Positions 1 through 6,156 of a DNA stretch of 8,534 nucleotides are shown piece after piece. Both the position numbers and the translations under genes were made by a program. Positions within the stretch are counted from its first letter, which is position 1, and each line of letters starts with the position of its first letter. The notes below the pieces were generated by a model that searched no databases, was not told the DNA's origin, and worked only from the letters and a program-made list of their open reading frames with translations. This DNA comes from Actinomycetes bacterium (lineage in GTDB: Bacteria > Actinomycetota > Actinomycetes > Mycobacteriales > Mycobacteriaceae), in the NCBI GenBank assembly GCA_022600695.1, contig JAHZJY010000301.1, forward strand, positions 1-8,534, in the 5' to 3' direction.

Positions 1-59
1 CCGCCCGACTGCGCGATATCTACGCCGAACTGCAGGTTCGCCCGGACTCAACTGCCTGA
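1..59 (+). CDS. 3' end of an unidentified gene (partial)
   Basis: The frame starting at base 3 stays open from the window edge and encodes ARLRDIYAELQVRPDSTA before a TGA at 57-59. The charged, helix-like composition and GC-rich third positions look like a genuine protein C-terminus; the other two plus frames read as less natural protein. Only 18 residues are present, so no family can be assigned. The 113 bp from this stop to the next start probably hold the promoter of the sugar porter. Confidence 0.5.
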   Translation, partial: ARLRDIYAELQVRPDSTA

Positions 60-172
60 TCAGGCGCGCCTTCCGAGCGCACCGGAGGTTGCCGAATTCG
101 CTGTCCGGGCGGGATTAGGTATGCCATGGTTGAGCCCGCACATCACATGAACCCAACAGAAGGGGACGCCGC
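60..172 (+). promoter_or_regulatory. Intergenic region upstream of the sugar porter
   Basis: This gap carries a good Shine-Dalgarno (AAGGGGA, 160-166) six bases before the ATG at 173. An 8-bp palindrome CGAATTCG lies at 93-100, and a weak TTGCCG (89-94) could be a -35 box, but no convincing -10 element stands at the right distance. A 9-codon ORF at 121-150 was seen but has no regulatory character. A promoter is expected here from gene layout, but its exact site cannot be placed. Confidence 0.3.
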
Positions 173-1612
173 ATGGCCGGCCAGGGGCCCACGAGCGACA
201 CACCGTCGGTCTTCGACGACGAGGACTTCTCCGGTCGGGGCGCGGTGCGGATCGCCTCGGTCGCCGCGTTGGGCGGCCTGCTGTTCGGCTATGACAGCGC
301 GGTGATCAACGGTGCGGTCGCATCGATCCAGAGTCACTTCGAGATCAACAATGCGGCGCTCGGCTTCGCGGTCGCCTCGGCGTTGCTAGGTGCGGCCGCG
401 GGTGCCATGACCGCCGGTCGGCTGGCCGACCGAATCGGCCGCATTTCGGTGATGAAGATCGCCGCCGTGCTGTTCTTCATCAGCGCCATCGGGACCGGTC
501 TCGCGACGAACGTGAGCATGATCGTCGCGTTCCGAGTGATCGGCGGTATCGGCGTCGGCGTCGCATCGGTGATCGCCCCGGCCTATATCGCCGAGACATC
601 ACCGGCCCGTATCCGCGGTCGGTTGGGCTCGTTGCAGCAACTGGCGATCGTGTCCGGCATTTTCGTATCGCTGGCTATCGACTACCTGCTGGCTCACCTC
701 GCCGGCGGTGCCAGCAATGAACTGTGGCTGGGCATGGAGGCCTGGCGATGGATGTTCCTGATGATGGCGGTGCCCGCGGTGATCTACGGGGTGCTGACCT
801 ACACCATCCCGGAATCGCCCCGCTATCTCGTTGCCCGGCATCGGATTCCGGAAGCCCGCAAAGTCCTCACCATGCTGCTGGGGGAGCGGAATCTCGATAT
901 CACCATCGACCGGATCCAGAGCACGCTGGCCGACGAAACAAAACCCTCCTGGCGCGATCTGCGTAAGCCGACCGGCGGCATCCACGGCATCGTCTGGGTG
1001 GGCCTCGGTCTATCGATGTTCCAGCAGTTCGTCGGGATCAACGTCATCTTCTACTACTCCAACGTGCTCTGGGAGGCAGTCGGATTCGACGAGAGCCAAT
1101 CCTTCCTGATCACCGTGATCACGTCGATCGTCAATATCGCGACGACCCTGATCGCGATCTCGCTCATCGACAAGATCGGCCGAAAGCCGCTGTTGCTGAT
1201 CGGCTCGTCCGGTATGGCGGTCACCCTGACCACACTGGCGGTGATCTTCGGTACCGCCCCGCAGGTGAACGGCACCCCTCAGTTAAGCGGAGCCGAGGGG
1301 CCGATCGCACTGGTCGCGGCCAACCTTTTCGTGGTGGCCTTCGGCATGTCCTGGGGTCCGGTGGTCTGGGTGCTGCTCGGCGAGATGTTCCCCAACCGGA
1401 TCCGCGCCGCCGCGCTGGGTCTGGCCGCAGCCGGGCAATGGACCTCCAACTGGCTGATCACCGTCAGCTTCCCCGAGCTGCGTAATCATCTCGGCCTGGC
1501 CTACGGGTTCTACGCACTGTGCGCCATCCTTTCGTTCGCCTTCGTCTGGACCTGGGTGCGGGAAACCAAAGGCGTGGCATTGGAGGACATGCAGGCCGAC
1601 CAGATGGCCTGA
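173..1612 (+). CDS. MFS sugar/proton symporter, sugar porter family (XylE/GlcP-like)
   Basis: A 479-residue inner-membrane transporter of the major facilitator superfamily, sugar porter family, which typically imports hexoses or pentoses with protons. About 12 hydrophobic segments follow a roughly 25-residue acidic cytoplasmic tail. Family signatures are in order: GRLADRIGR (82-90), RIRGR (146-150), PESPRYL (213-219), QQFVGIN (284-290), DKIGRKP (333-339), GEMFPNRIR (403-411) and ETKG (464-467). Aligned by eye to E. coli XylE, the proton-coupling pair (Asp41, Arg121) and sugar-contacting residues (Gln156, Gln284, Gln285, Asn290, Trp394, Gln422) are all kept, so the protein should be active. 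M. smegmatis GlcP, a glucose permease, belongs to the same family, but the actual sugar cannot be read from sequence. The ATG has an AAGGGGA ribosome site. A TetR gene follows 96 bp downstream and may control it. Confidence 0.93.
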   Translation: MAGQGPTSDTPSVFDDEDFSGRGAVRIASVAALGGLLFGYDSAVINGAVASIQSHFEINNAALGFAVASALLGAAAGAMTAGRLADRIGRISVMKIAAVLFFISAIGTGLATNVSMIVAFRVIGGIGVGVASVIAPAYIAETSPARIRGRLGSLQQLAIVSGIFVSLAIDYLLAHLAGGASNELWLGMEAWRWMFLMMAVPAVIYGVLTYTIPESPRYLVARHRIPEARKVLTMLLGERNLDITIDRIQSTLADETKPSWRDLRKPTGGIHGIVWVGLGLSMFQQFVGINVIFYYSNVLWEAVGFDESQSFLITVITSIVNIATTLIAISLIDKIGRKPLLLIGSSGMAVTLTTLAVIFGTAPQVNGTPQLSGAEGPIALVAANLFVVAFGMSWGPVVWVLLGEMFPNRIRAAALGLAAAGQWTSNWLITVSFPELRNHLGLAYGFYALCAILSFAFVWTWVRETKGVALEDMQADQMA

Positions 1613-1640
1613 GACCCCGCCGGACTGGCCGGGCGCGGTC
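1613..1640 (+). terminator. Candidate intrinsic-type hairpin after the sugar porter
   Basis: Starting at the base after the porter stop codon, GACC (1613-1616) pairs with GGTC (1637-1640). After one C-C mismatch, CGCC (1618-1621) pairs with GGCG (1632-1635). Past a bulged G, GG (1622-1623) pairs with CC (1629-1630), closing a 5-base loop. This makes a ten-pair GC-rich stem followed by GTGTTT rather than a clean U-tract. Mycobacterial terminators often lack long U-tracts, so it is plausible but unproven. If real, it separates the porter from the TetR-his transcript. Confidence 0.4.
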
Positions 1641-1708
1641 GTGTTTGGAACATCGCCGGACCGGGAACGCCTGGAAGAGATGGTTACCGACTCGCCGGGA
1701 GACGTGCC

Positions 1709-2347
1709 ATGACCGAGACGCTGTGGATGCCTGCGCGGCGCCGCGGGCGCCCGCCTGCCAGTGATTCCGCTGTGACGAGGGAGCGGATTCTGCGGGCCGC
1801 CCAGGAGGTCTTCGCCGAGTCCGGCTACGAGGCCGCCACTTTTCAGGCCATCGCAGCTCAGATCGGCCTGACCAGGCCCGCAATCAACAACTACTTCAAC
1901 AGCAAGTCAGCGCTCTATGAGGAAGTCGTGGGCCGGGTCAGCGATTCGCTGCTCGATGCGATCAGGCTGGCCTCGAGAGAGCCCACGCTGGCCAGGCAAA
2001 TTCTGACCTTCATCCGGATGGCGACACGCGGCGAGGACACCGCTCCGTCCCCGGCCGGGTTCCTGGTCCAGGCCGTGATGGACGTCGGCCACATCCCCGC
2101 CGGCGGCCACCGGGCCGGAGAGATCATCGAGCGTTTCATCCGCACCGCGGTGGCATCGGCCGTCCAGCGCGGCGAGATCAGCGCCGACCCGGAGGCTCTG
2201 ACGGAAATGCTGGTGGGGCTGGTCTGGGGTTCGGCCTTCCAGGTAGGGCGCGGCGACCCGGTATGCGGTGATCGTATGCTCGACCAACTATGCGCCCTGC
2301 TGGACCGCGGACTGGTGTCCTCACGGTCTGGACCGAAACCGCCGTGA
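1709..2347 (+). CDS. TetR/AcrR-family transcriptional regulator
   Basis: A 212-residue DNA-binding regulator, normal length for TetR proteins. Residues about 23-70 form the TetR helix-turn-helix domain: a helix with [17 protein letters not shown], then [21 protein letters not shown], then [10 protein letters not shown], all characteristic positions. The remainder is a variable helical ligand-binding and dimerisation domain, so the inducer cannot be predicted. The N-terminal arm, PARRRGRPP (8-16), contains the RGRP core of an AT-hook, which may grip the minor groove. The start is the ATG after a GGGAGA-type site. TetR proteins often control their neighbours, so the sugar porter upstream is the likeliest target. 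A weak inverted repeat, TGTT-TGG-AACA at 1642-1652, is a candidate operator. hisE begins 16 bp after the stop, so co-transcription with histidine genes is possible. Confidence 0.9.
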   Translation: MTETLWMPARRRGRPPASDSAVTRERILRAAQEVFAESGYEAATFQAIAAQIGLTRPAINNYFNSKSALYEEVVGRVSDSLLDAIRLASREPTLARQILTFIRMATRGEDTAPSPAGFLVQAVMDVGHIPAGGHRAGEIIERFIRTAVASAVQRGEISADPEALTEMLVGLVWGSAFQVGRGDPVCGDRMLDQLCALLDRGLVSSRSGPKPP

Positions 2348-2363
2348 CGGCGATCCGGCCAGC

Positions 2364-2645
2364 ATGGAACAATCGCTGGCCGTGAAGACCTTCGAGGAAC
2401 TGTTCGCCGAATTGGGCGAGCGGGTCCGCACCCGTCCCGTGGGCAGCGGCACCGTCGCTGCCCTGGACGCCGGGGTGCACGGCCTTGGTAAGAAGATTCT
2501 CGAAGAGGCCGGAGAGGTCTGGCTGGCCGCCGAACATGAATCCGATGAGGCCCTCGCAGCTGAGATCAGCCAACTGCTGTACTGGACCCAGGTGTTGATG
2601 ATCGCCCGCGGGTTGAACCTCGGTGACGTCTACCGGAAGCTTTAG
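2364..2645 (+). CDS. hisE: Phosphoribosyl-ATP pyrophosphatase HisE
   Basis: HisE catalyses the second step of histidine biosynthesis, hydrolysing phosphoribosyl-ATP to phosphoribosyl-AMP and pyrophosphate in the cytoplasm. The 93-residue all-alpha protein (MazG-like fold) has the length of M. tuberculosis HisE and matches it closely as recalled. The metal-binding signature is present: [16 protein letters not shown], then the [14 protein letters not shown] helix. The frame is open further upstream, inside the TetR gene, but the conserved N-terminus [14 protein letters not shown] fixes the start at the ATG at 2364. No Shine-Dalgarno stands before this ATG. Translation may depend on coupling to the TetR gene that ends 16 bp upstream, or on an unseen promoter. 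hisG follows 8 bp after the stop. Confidence 0.96.
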   Translation: MEQSLAVKTFEELFAELGERVRTRPVGSGTVAALDAGVHGLGKKILEEAGEVWLAAEHESDEALAAEISQLLYWTQVLMIARGLNLGDVYRKL

Positions 2646-2653
2646 GGACCGCC

Positions 2654-3511
2654 ATGTTGCGTGTCGCCGTTCCCAATAAGGGCGCGCTGTCGGAGTCCGC
2701 GGCAGAAATCCTTTCCGAAGCCGGGTACCGGCGGCGCAGTGACCCGAAGGACCTCACGGTCATCGACCGGGTCAACGGCGTCGAGTTCTTTTTTCTTCGC
2801 CCCAAGGACATCGCCATTTATGTGGGTTCGGGTGATCTGGATCTAGGCATCACCGGCCGTGATCTGGCTGCCGAATCCGATGCGCCGGTGCGCGAGCGAC
2901 TGGCCCTGGGGTTCGGATCGTCCAGCTTTCGTTACGCCGCCCCGGCGGACCGATCCTGGACGGTTGCCGACCTGGCCGGCCGGCGAATCGCCACCGCCTA
3001 TCCCAATCTGGTAAGAAAAGATCTCGCTGACCGGGGTATCGAAGCGACGGTGATCAGGCTCGACGGTGCGGTCGAAATCTCGGTGCAACTCGGCGTCGCT
3101 GATGCGATCGCCGACGTGGTGGGTTCTGGACGAACCCTGAGCCTGCACGATCTGGCGGCGTTCGGTGAGCCGCTGTGCGATTCGGAGGCGGTGCTGATCG
3201 AACGGCTCGGCGACGATGATCCCGGCCGGAACCGGTCCGCGCGAGATCAGCTGGCCGCCCGGGTGCAGGGAGTGGTGTTCGGCCAGCAGTATCTGATGCT
3301 GGACTACGACTGTCCGCGCGCCGTGCTGGAGCGTGCCACTGCGCTCACTCCGGGGTTGGAGTCTCCCACGATCGCTCCGCTGGCAGATCCGGACTGGGCG
3401 GCGGTTCGCGCGCTGGTGCCGCGCCGAGAGGTCAACGCCATCATGGATCAGATCGCCGCGATCGGGGCCAAGGCGATTCTGGCCTCCGACATCCGGTTCT
3501 GTCGTTTCTGA
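2654..3511 (+). CDS. hisG: ATP phosphoribosyltransferase HisG (long form)
   Basis: HisG joins ATP and PRPP to give phosphoribosyl-ATP, the first committed and histidine-inhibited step of histidine biosynthesis. It has 285 residues, the length of the long HisG form that needs no HisZ. The N-terminus [14 protein letters not shown] and the GITGRDL segment (65-71) are typical. The PRPP-binding loop is DVVGSGRT (154-161). From about residue 212 the C-terminal ACT-like domain binds histidine for feedback inhibition, ending in the conserved [15 protein letters not shown]. The match to M. tuberculosis HisG as recalled is very close throughout. An AGGGA ribosome site overlapping the hisE stop serves the ATG at 2654. 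The hisE-hisG pair, apart from the rest of the histidine genes, is the usual mycobacterial arrangement. Confidence 0.97.
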   Translation: MLRVAVPNKGALSESAAEILSEAGYRRRSDPKDLTVIDRVNGVEFFFLRPKDIAIYVGSGDLDLGITGRDLAAESDAPVRERLALGFGSSSFRYAAPADRSWTVADLAGRRIATAYPNLVRKDLADRGIEATVIRLDGAVEISVQLGVADAIADVVGSGRTLSLHDLAAFGEPLCDSEAVLIERLGDDDPGRNRSARDQLAARVQGVVFGQQYLMLDYDCPRAVLERATALTPGLESPTIAPLADPDWAAVRALVPRREVNAIMDQIAAIGAKAILASDIRFCRF

Positions 3512-3538
3512 CGGGCCGAACCGCAGGTTTCGCCGTGC

Positions 3539-3544
3539 TAGCGT
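3539..3544 (+). promoter_or_regulatory. Candidate extended -10 box for the DUF4126 gene
   Basis: TAGCGT fits the mycobacterial TANNNT -10 pattern and is preceded by TGC (3536-3538), an extended -10. It lies in the 65-bp gap after hisG and would start transcription near 3551, leaving a roughly 26-base leader that contains the GGAGGA ribosome site. No clear -35 box is seen. Confidence 0.35.
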
Positions 3545-3576
3545 CCCGGTGACCGCTCAGCATCGGAGGACCTCAT

Positions 3577-4059
3577 ATGACGCATACGCTCGTGTTGCTG
3601 TTGGCCCTGCTCATCGGTGTTGTCGCCGGTCTTCGAACCTTCACCGCCCCCGCCGTCATGGCCTGGGCGGCGATGCTGCAGTGGATCAACCTGGACGGCA
3701 CCTGGGTGTCCTGGATGGGTCACTGGATCACCGTCGCCATCCTGACGGTCCTGGCGGTCGCCGAACTGGTCAGCGACCAGATGCCCACCATGCCGAGTCG
3801 GAAGACGGCGCTGCCGTTCCTGGCCCGGCTGGCCACCGGCGCCTTCTCCGGTGCGGTGTTGGGGACCGCCTGGGGTTATCGCTGGGGCAGCCTGGGGGCG
3901 GGCATGATCGGTGCGGTGATCGGCACGATCGGCGGTTACGAGGCCCGCACCCGCCTGGTCGCCGCCAACGGCGGGCGGGACCGCCCGGTCGCGGTGGCAG
4001 AGGACCTGGTCGCGGCGGCGGCCGGGGTGGCCATCGCCTATACGACCAGTGTGCTCTGA
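3577..4059 (+). CDS. DUF4126 integral membrane protein (Rv2120c-like)
   Basis: A 160-residue membrane protein with about four to five hydrophobic segments (roughly 4-23, 47-66, 86-104, 106-122 and 143-157). Length, the N-terminal GLRTFTAPAVMAW, the loop VSDQMPTMPSRKT and the Gly-rich helices match the DUF4126 family, to which Rv2120c belongs. Its position just after hisG is also conserved. Function is unknown; Gly-rich packed helices would suit a small transport or scaffold protein, but nothing catalytic is visible. A strong GGAGGA ribosome site (3565-3570), six bases before the ATG, fixes the start. The 65-bp gap with its own -10-like element suggests expression partly independent of hisEG. 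Confidence 0.9.
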   Translation: MTHTLVLLLALLIGVVAGLRTFTAPAVMAWAAMLQWINLDGTWVSWMGHWITVAILTVLAVAELVSDQMPTMPSRKTALPFLARLATGAFSGAVLGTAWGYRWGSLGAGMIGAVIGTIGGYEARTRLVAANGGRDRPVAVAEDLVAAAAGVAIAYTTSVL

Positions 4060-4090
4060 TTTGGCCCATTCCCCACCGGCGGCGGCGATG

Positions 4091-4111
4091 ATCCGCCGAT
4101 AATCGGCGGAT
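4091..4111. promoter_or_regulatory. Perfect 21-bp palindrome over the start of the secreted-protein gene
   Basis: Ten-base arms ATCCGCCGAT and ATCGGCGGAT flank a single central A (4101) without a mismatch. The right arm ends on the T of the ATG at 4110-4112. In DNA it looks like an operator for a dimeric regulator. In RNA read through from upstream it would form a stable hairpin hiding the start codon. It could also act as a terminator for the upstream transcript, though no U-tract follows. Confidence 0.6.
4098..4103 (+). promoter_or_regulatory. Candidate -10 box for a leaderless transcript
   Basis: GATAAT matches five of six bases of TATAAT. Six bases separate it from the A of the ATG at 4110, the spacing expected if transcription starts on the start codon. 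No Shine-Dalgarno precedes this ATG, which agrees with a leaderless mRNA, a common arrangement in mycobacteria. No clear -35 box is visible, and the box sits inside the palindrome at 4091-4111. Confidence 0.4.
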
Positions 4112-4718
4112 GACGCCGTCCTGGACCTCCGCCCTGCGGCGAGTGGGAACCGCGGCGGTCTGCGCGGTGCTGACCGCTGCTGCAGCCGCGGCGGGCACCG
4201 CCCACGCCGATGACACGGATCCCTCACTACCGGCCTTCGTTCCCTACCCTTCGGACTGGTCGCCGAACTACACGGTCTTTCCTTACAACCTGTGGCAGAA
4301 CCGGGTGACGCCGGCGCAGATCGCCGCGGAGCGAGATGCCTGTCAGTGGTTCAACGCCCAGTACGACACCCTGAGCAGTCAGACGTTCGGCTTCCAGAGT
4401 TACCTGGGGGAGCAGGGTGACGTCTGGGCGGCACCGGGTGTGCAATCCGCGGCCGATCTGGTCAGGGCCAATCTGGACCAGTCAGCCGAGTTCCTTGATC
4501 CCAGGGTCCATACGCTCTACATCGTCAACTACCCGGATCAGAGCCAGTACTCCCCGCTCTACAACGGCGACTCGTTCTATCACCTGTGGTTCCAGCTGAC
4601 GCAGATCAGCGACAAAATAGCCCGCCAACGGCCCTCGGGGCAGATCAACGCCAACACTGCGACCATGAACGTCTACGGAACCGTGATCCGGGATTCAGGA
4701 GTGTGCAACGGGGCGTGA
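4110..4718 (+). CDS. Secreted hypothetical protein with signal peptide and two mature cysteines
   Basis: I do not recognise a named family. The 202-residue product begins with a classical Sec signal peptide: a basic n-region (TSALRRVG), an Ala-rich hydrophobic core, and a signal-peptidase site AHA before DD, giving cleavage after residue 33. The mature part of about 169 residues is rich in aromatic residues, Asn and Gln, with PYPSDWSPNY, FPYNLWQNRVTP and SFYHLWFQL segments typical of exported actinobacterial proteins. It has exactly two cysteines, Cys78 (DACQWF) and Cys199 (VCNGA), which could form a disulfide tying the C-terminus to the body. No lipobox and no catalytic motif is seen. A GTG at 4143 in frame would shorten the basic n-region and is less likely. 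The next gene encodes a thiol-disulfide membrane protein that could act on these cysteines. Confidence 0.82.
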   Translation: MTPSWTSALRRVGTAAVCAVLTAAAAAAGTAHADDTDPSLPAFVPYPSDWSPNYTVFPYNLWQNRVTPAQIAAERDACQWFNAQYDTLSSQTFGFQSYLGEQGDVWAAPGVQSAADLVRANLDQSAEFLDPRVHTLYIVNYPDQSQYSPLYNGDSFYHLWFQLTQISDKIARQRPSGQINANTATMNVYGTVIRDSGVCNGA

Positions 4719-4756
4719 GCAGTGGCGGAATCCGACCGACCACGCGGAGAGCTGCT

Positions 4757-6082
4757 GTGGCACCACAGAACCGGGTCTGGCACCTCCTTGTCATCGTCGC
4801 GGCACTGTTCGTCGTTGTCTGGCCGGTCGCCACCCCCGATCGGTCCTCGGCGCAACCGCAGGACCGGGTTACGTTGTATTTCTTCTGGGCGCAGGGCTGT
4901 CCGCATTGCGCGGCGGCCAAACCGGTGCTGACCGCACTCCAGCAACGTCACCCGCAATTGGAAGTCCGATCCTTCGAGGTAGGCGCCGATGCCGAGAATC
5001 AGCGCCTGTTCTCTGCGATCGCCGCCAAGTTCGGCTTCGAACCGACCGGCGTCCCGGTCTTCTTTCTCGGTACCCGGCATTGGGTGGGGTACTCCGAGCA
5101 GATCACCCCGCGACTTCTCGAGACCGCGGTGTCCCGGTGCCTGGCGGTGGGGTGCCCGGACGCCGGCGCCGATATCACCGCCGGCGGCGCCGGGATCCGC
5201 GGTGCGCCGGCGCCACCGGCCGATATCGTCCACCTTCCGTTCTTCGGTGCGATCGACCCGGGTGCGCAGTCACTGGTGCTGAGCACCCTGCTGATCGCGG
5301 CGATCGACGGGGTGAACCCGTGCTCGCTGTGGGTGCTGTCCATCCTGCTGGCACTGACACTGCGCACCGGATCCCGGCGCACCACCGCCGTCACCGGACT
5401 GGTGTTCATCTTCGTGACCGGTTTGGTCTACGCACTCTTCATCGGCGGCCTGTTCACCGTCTTCGCGGTGCTCAGTTTCGCCCCGGTCGTCCGGATCATC
5501 GTCGCCACACTCGCGGCGGTGTTCGCCGCCATCAACATCAAGGACTTCTTCTGGTTCAAGGCCGGTGTCTCACTGAGCATTCCGGAGGCCAGCAAACCAG
5601 GCATCTATGACCGCATGCGCCGGGTGCTGGCATCGGCGCAGTCGCTGCCCGCGCTGGTCGCCTCGACTGTGGTCCTGGCGGCCGGGGTGTCCTTCGTGGA
5701 ACTGGCCTGCACCGCCGGATTCCCTGTGCTCTGGACCAATATCGTCGCCGCCCGGGACGTGTCTCCCAGCACCTTCGGCCTACTGCTGGGCTTGTACATG
5801 TTGGTCTACCAGCTTGACGAACTGCTCATCTTCGGGGTCGCCGTCGCGACGATGCGCATCACGAAACTGCAGGAGAAACAGGGCCGGATGCTCAAACTGC
5901 TCAGCGGCATGCTGATGTTGAGCCTCGCGATCGCGATGCTCGTCGACCCCTCGCTGCTCAACGATGTCCGGACATCGCTGCTCGTCTTCGCGGGGGCCGC
6001 CGGGGCGACAGTACTGATCCTGGTGCTCGACCGCCGGATCAGTCCAGCGCCAAACACATCGGATACGACAGCGGGGAAGTGA
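4757..6082 (+). CDS. Thioredoxin-fold / CcdA-like (DsbD-type) membrane fusion
   Basis: A 441-residue fusion predicted to move reducing equivalents across the membrane to extracytoplasmic thiols. A signal-anchor (8-24) precedes a thioredoxin/glutaredoxin-like domain (about 37-130) with active site CPHC (Cys48, Cys51) and the cis-proline loop TGVP (97-100). A Gly/Ala/Pro linker follows, then six or seven membrane helices (about 172-425). Cys189 (VNPCSLW) and Cys318 (ELACTAGFP) sit in hydrophobic segments where CcdA/DsbD proteins keep their redox pair. Cys128 and Cys133 form an extra pair at the end of the thioredoxin domain. GTG 4757 is preferred because GGAGAG (4746-4751) stands at good spacing. 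The alternative GTG at 4715 overlaps the upstream stop as GTGA, but the codons between are rare types (AGA, CGA, AGT, GGA). CPHC is also the DsbA motif, so oxidase direction is not excluded. Confidence 0.85.
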   Translation: MAPQNRVWHLLVIVAALFVVVWPVATPDRSSAQPQDRVTLYFFWAQGCPHCAAAKPVLTALQQRHPQLEVRSFEVGADAENQRLFSAIAAKFGFEPTGVPVFFLGTRHWVGYSEQITPRLLETAVSRCLAVGCPDAGADITAGGAGIRGAPAPPADIVHLPFFGAIDPGAQSLVLSTLLIAAIDGVNPCSLWVLSILLALTLRTGSRRTTAVTGLVFIFVTGLVYALFIGGLFTVFAVLSFAPVVRIIVATLAAVFAAINIKDFFWFKAGVSLSIPEASKPGIYDRMRRVLASAQSLPALVASTVVLAAGVSFVELACTAGFPVLWTNIVAARDVSPSTFGLLLGLYMLVYQLDELLIFGVAVATMRITKLQEKQGRMLKLLSGMLMLSLAIAMLVDPSLLNDVRTSLLVFAGAAGATVLILVLDRRISPAPNTSDTTAGK

Positions 6083-6115
6083 CAAATGGCACCAGAGCGG
6101 GGTGCGATGGCCGGG

Positions 6116-6121
6116 TAGCGT
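6116..6121 (+). promoter_or_regulatory. Weak candidate -10 box for the universal stress protein gene
   Basis: TAGCGT fits TANNNT and is the same hexamer seen before the DUF4126 gene, but it has no TGN extension and no good -35 box. It would give a start near 6128 and a leader of about 30 bases with the GGGGGAG ribosome site. No DosR-type palindrome is seen in this 74-bp gap. Confidence 0.22.
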
Positions 6122-6156
6122 CGAGCGGATACATCGGAGGAGTGGGGGAGCAGCTG

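Noticed and set aside
121..150. Nine-codon ORF (ATG to TGA) upstream of the sugar porter
   Set aside because: It has no ribosome site, no run of regulatory codons and no attenuator-like structure; probably chance.
3333..4091. 252-codon plus-strand ORF spanning the hisG end and the DUF4126 gene
   Set aside because: It lies out of frame across two clearly conserved genes and is Arg/Gly/Pro-rich, as expected of a shadow frame in GC-rich DNA.
3538..4227. 229-codon minus-strand ORF opposite the DUF4126 gene
   Set aside because: Low-complexity Arg/Gly/Pro/His composition and full overlap with conserved plus-strand genes mark it as an antisense shadow.
5160..5222. Repeated GGCGCC/CCGGCG words in the Trx-CcdA gene
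   Set aside because: They encode a Gly/Ala/Pro linker between domains, so the repetition follows from codon use.
4906..5610. 234-codon plus-strand ORF inside the Trx-CcdA gene
   Set aside because: It is Arg-rich with no domain, whereas the overlapping frame has a clear thioredoxin and membrane architecture.
6060..6156. Possible DosR box before the universal stress protein, as found for several mycobacterial homologues
   Set aside because: The nearest sequence, around GGGAAGTGAC at 6074-6083, lacks the matching half-site, so dormancy-regulon control cannot be claimed.
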